Source: Anaerotruncus sp. MC2020
GTDB taxonomy: Bacteria > Bacillota > Clostridia > Oscillospirales > Ruminococcaceae
NCBI GenBank assembly: GCA_000701945.1
Contig: JNKE01000002.1
Span: 1 to 36,770 of the forward strand
Direction: 5' to 3'
DNA length: 36,770 nt
Each line of letters begins with the position of its first letter. Positions within the stretch are counted from its first letter, which is position 1. The position numbers were made by a program, and so were the translations under genes. The notes under the pieces are model-generated. The model worked only from the letters and a program-made list of their open reading frames with translations. It did no database searches and had not been told where the DNA came from. Positions 33,512 to 36,770 of the stretch are shown piece after piece.

Positions 33512-33540
33512 ATTATATCACAAAAACGGGACAATAGCAA
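33512..33540 (-). promoter_or_regulatory. Promoter of the small membrane protein gene
   Basis: On the minus strand TTGCTA (33535-33540), 17 bp, TATAAT (33512-33517), with TGA directly before it making an extended -10. Confidence 0.6.
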
Positions 33541-33660
33541 GCCGCGCGGAGACAAATTTCCGATTTATGCATCTTTGCCGCGATATCGGCGGCGCGGACA
33601 CCGCGCTTATAGCACATTTTTTCAAAGTTGTGCAACTCAAAACAAATTCACAAAATACTA

Positions 33661-33689
33661 TGGACTTTTCTATCTTAATATGGTATAAT
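33661..33689 (+). promoter_or_regulatory. Promoter of the beta-CASP hydrolase gene
   Basis: TGGACT (33661-33666), 17 bp, TATAAT (33684-33689), with TGG before it as an extended -10; 31 bases before the start. Divergent from the previous promoter, about 120 bases apart. Confidence 0.75.
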
Positions 33690-33720
33690 TACATAAAAGA
33701 TATTTCAGGAGGCATTATCT

Positions 33721-35316
<1,596 letters not shown>

Positions 35317-35358
35317 CGTAAAACAGCCGCAAAAGGCTCGCAACAGGCGGTGATGTCC

Positions 35359-36066
35359 ATGCCGAAGCAAATCAGGGAATCGACAATTATAATAACCGCA
35401 GGTATAATTCTCGCGGGCTCGGCGGTATGGCGGCTCGCGGACGGCAATGACCGAAGCGGCGAAGATGTCGTAATTACGCCTGTTCCCGAGACATCAGCCG
35501 TCAGCGCAGTCCGAACAAACACAGCGGGCTCGACTGCGGCAAAGACCACGGTGCAGACAACGACGGCATTTCTGCTTCTCGATATCAACTCCGCGACAGC
35601 AGAGGAGCTCACTCAGCTCAGCGGCATCGGCGAGCACCTCGCGGGCGAGATAGTCGGCTATCGCGAGGCAAACGGCAGATTCCTCAACATTGAGGAGCTG
35701 ATGAAGGTTTCGGGTATCGGCAAGGCGACATTTGCGGATATCCGCGAGCACGTCTATGTGGTCGACCCGATATACACGACCGCGGTGCAGACTGAGAAGC
35801 CGACAAAGTCCGAAACAGAGCCAACGGAGGCGGTCGAGGAGACTGAGCCGCCGCTCACGCTCGAGGACGTTGCTCCGATAAACATCAACACTGCGGACGC
35901 GGAGCTGCTCATGCTGCTCCCGCACGTAGACGAGGACACAGCGGAGGAGATTATCGAGCTCCGCGACAGACTCGGACATTTCAGCAACACGTATGAGCTG
36001 CTTTATGTCGAGTCGCTGACGCAGTCGGAGGTCGTGGATATCCTTGAATATGTAGTTGTCGAATAA
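35359..36066 (+). CDS. ComEA-like protein with two helix-hairpin-helix modules
   Basis: 235 residues from ATG at 35359; GTG at 35350 and ATG at 35353 are possible starts, with GGCGG as ribosome site best spaced for 35359. One membrane helix (about 10-28) leads to a Thr-rich linker outside the cell. The first HhH module (about 74-134) reads LDINSATAEELTQLSGIG, then MKVSGIGKATFADI. A Thr/Glu-rich linker follows, then a second, more diverged module (about 174-235) starting ININTADAELLMLLPHV. Standard ComEA has an SLBB domain and one HhH module; here SLBB is missing and HhH is doubled. Expected role: binding DNA at the surface during uptake. comEC is not next to it. Confidence 0.88.
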   Translation: MPKQIRESTIIITAGIILAGSAVWRLADGNDRSGEDVVITPVPETSAVSAVRTNTAGSTAAKTTVQTTTAFLLLDINSATAEELTQLSGIGEHLAGEIVGYREANGRFLNIEELMKVSGIGKATFADIREHVYVVDPIYTTAVQTEKPTKSETEPTEAVEETEPPLTLEDVAPININTADAELLMLLPHVDEDTAEEIIELRDRLGHFSNTYELLYVESLTQSEVVDILEYVVVE

Positions 36067-36071
36067 CAGCG

Positions 36072-36110
36072 AAACGCCGTCCCTGCGGCAGTGCAGGGAC
36101 GGCGTTTTTT
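36072..36110 (+). terminator. Strong terminator after the ComEA-like gene
   Basis: AAACGCCGTCCCTGC (36072-36086) pairs with GCAGGGACGGCGTTT (36093-36107), 15 perfect pairs, six-base loop, then a T run to 36110. Confidence 0.96.
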
Positions 36111-36156
36111 GTCCAATAAACAAAGATAAAGCCATTTAAGTATAGTATAAACCGCG

Positions 36157-36189
36157 GAAAAAATCGCGGCTCAGAAAAACTGAACCGCG
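36157..36189 (-). terminator. Distal terminator of the rRNA operon
   Basis: On the minus strand CGCGGTTCAG and CTGAGCCGCG pair with one G-T pair around five T, followed by ATTTTTT. A near-copy lies at 36251-36284. Confidence 0.8.
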
Positions 36190-36250
36190 AAACTGGCTGC
36201 ACGAACACCGTGCTGTATCAGCTGAATAAAATGAATGATCACCTGCGCGG

Positions 36251-36284
36251 AAACAAAATCGCGGCTCAGTAGAACTGAACCGCG
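36251..36284 (-). terminator. Proximal terminator of the rRNA operon
   Basis: The same stem, CGCGGTTCAG with CTGAGCCGCG, around TTCTA, followed by ATTTTGTTT. It comes first for a transcript leaving the tRNA gene. Confidence 0.75.
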
Positions 36285-36307
36285 AACTGCGCGCGCCCGC
36301 TTGGCGC

Positions 36308-36384
36308 TGGTGGGCCAACAGGGACTCGAACCCCGGACCGTCCGGTTATGAGCCGGATGCTCTAACCAACTGAGCTATTGGCCC
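36308..36384 (-). tRNA. tRNA with CAU anticodon (Met elongator or Ile2)
   Basis: A full cloverleaf on the minus strand: acceptor GGGCCAA with TTGGCCC, D arm AGCTCAGTTGGTTAGAGC, anticodon arm ATCCGGCTCATAACCGGA, T arm GGGGTTCGAGTCCC, discriminator A and an encoded CCA. The anticodon CAT is at 36348-36350. Such a tRNA reads AUG as Met, or AUA if lysidine is added by TilS. GGCTCATAACC resembles Ile2 species, but the sequence does not settle it. It is the last gene of the rRNA operon. Confidence 0.95.
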
Positions 36385-36391
36385 TGATACA

Positions 36392-36422
36392 ATTAAACGG
36401 AAGTCTGTGACTTCCGTTTAAT
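36392..36422. other. Perfect 14-bp hairpin between 5S rRNA and tRNA
   Basis: ATTAAACGGAAGTC (36392-36405) pairs with GACTTCCGTTTAAT (36409-36422) around three bases. With no T run on the minus side it is more likely an RNase III-type processing site than a terminator. Confidence 0.7.
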
Positions 36423-36430
36423 CTTTTGTG

Positions 36431-36545
36431 CTGGCACAGATCTACTTTCCCGGGCCGTCACCAGCCGAGTATCATCGACGCGGATGAGCTTAACTGCCGT
36501 GTTCGGAATGGGAACGGGTGTGACCTCATCGCAATATGCACCAAC
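36431..36545 (-). rRNA. rrf: 5S ribosomal RNA
   Basis: The minus strand carries the invariant ACACCCGTTCCCATTCCGAA and CACGGCAGTTAAG core, then GGGAAAGTAG near the 3' end, and ends that pair through about seven positions. About 115 bases; the ends are uncertain by a few bases. It is separated from 23S by about 55 bases. Confidence 0.95.
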
Positions 36546-36600
36546 TCTTAAAAACTGAACAAAGCTAATGCTGAGGGAAAACTCAGTGTGATGAAGTAAA

Positions 36601-36770
36601 AGGAAAAGCCCTCGACCGATTAGTATGCGCTGGCTGAACGTGTCACCACGCTTACACCTTGCACCTATCAACCTCATAGTCTTTGAGGGGTCTTACTCTT
36701 ACGATGGGATATCTTATCTTGAGGTCGGCTTCACGCTTAGATGCCTTCAGCGTTTATCCGTTCCGCACAT
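36601..36770 (-). rRNA. rrl: 23S ribosomal RNA, 3' end only
   Basis: The minus strand contains GAAGGCATCTAAGCGTGAAG, GAGGTTGATAGGTGC and ACTAATCGGTCGAGGGCTT, the usual 3' end of bacterial 23S rRNA. The gene continues past the window edge, so it is partial here; the exact 3' end is uncertain by several bases. Confidence 0.96.

Overview
The window looks like chromosome of a fibre-degrading gut or rumen Firmicute close to Ruminococcus (Oscillospiraceae). This is inferred from a secreted GH26 glycanase with a C-terminal dockerin (a cellulosome-type enzyme), a DUF4317 gene, Clostridia-type rpsL-rpsG-fusA-tuf order, strong AGGAGG ribosome sites, Gram-positive sorting signals and moderately high GC. 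No phage, IS element, integrase or CRISPR array was seen. 24 protein genes, one tRNA, one 5S rRNA and the 3' end of a 23S rRNA are supported.

Layout. 1-1340: no gene; a 115/172-bp tandem array built from a short GC-rich repeat that recurs elsewhere in the window. 1365-2492 (+): coaX and a MIF-like tautomerase. 2627-2748: structured element E1, abutting the dockerin GH26 gene (2752-5067, -). 5439-8525 (-): a tight six-gene run behind a consensus promoter (two-TM protein, nth, two unknown small genes, YjbQ family, sirtuin). 8788-19032 (-): one 3414-residue cell-wall protein with signal peptide, three-fold N-terminal repeat, choice-of-anchor-A-like domain, 20 CnaB/SpaA-type modules, three Thr-rich stalks and an NPKTG sorting signal. 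19033-20003: its promoter, a bidirectional terminator and E2, a second copy of the structured element. 20004-24578 (-): tuf, fusA, rpsG, rpsL. 24778-27596 (-): trkA-trkH potassium uptake. 27680-28130: dispersed repeats and hairpins. 28163-31450 (-): a cytosolic GH26-like enzyme, an anchored unknown protein, ispD and ispF. 31572-33479 (-): a DUF4317 gene and a small membrane protein. 33721-36066 (+): a beta-CASP metallo-hydrolase and a ComEA-like double HhH protein. 36072-36770: terminators and the 3' end of an rRNA operon on the minus strand (23S-5S-tRNA).

Together the genes cover housekeeping (translation, CoA, isoprenoid, K+ uptake, base-excision repair) and the extracellular surface (dockerin glycanase, giant adhesin). 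The least explained items are the two copies of an about 120-nt element whose closing stem differs in sequence but stays paired, the architecture of the giant surface protein, and the compound repeat family. Promoters are unusually easy to read: most are TTGAnn-17 bp-TATAAT. All functional calls rest on motif recognition by eye; no database search was run.
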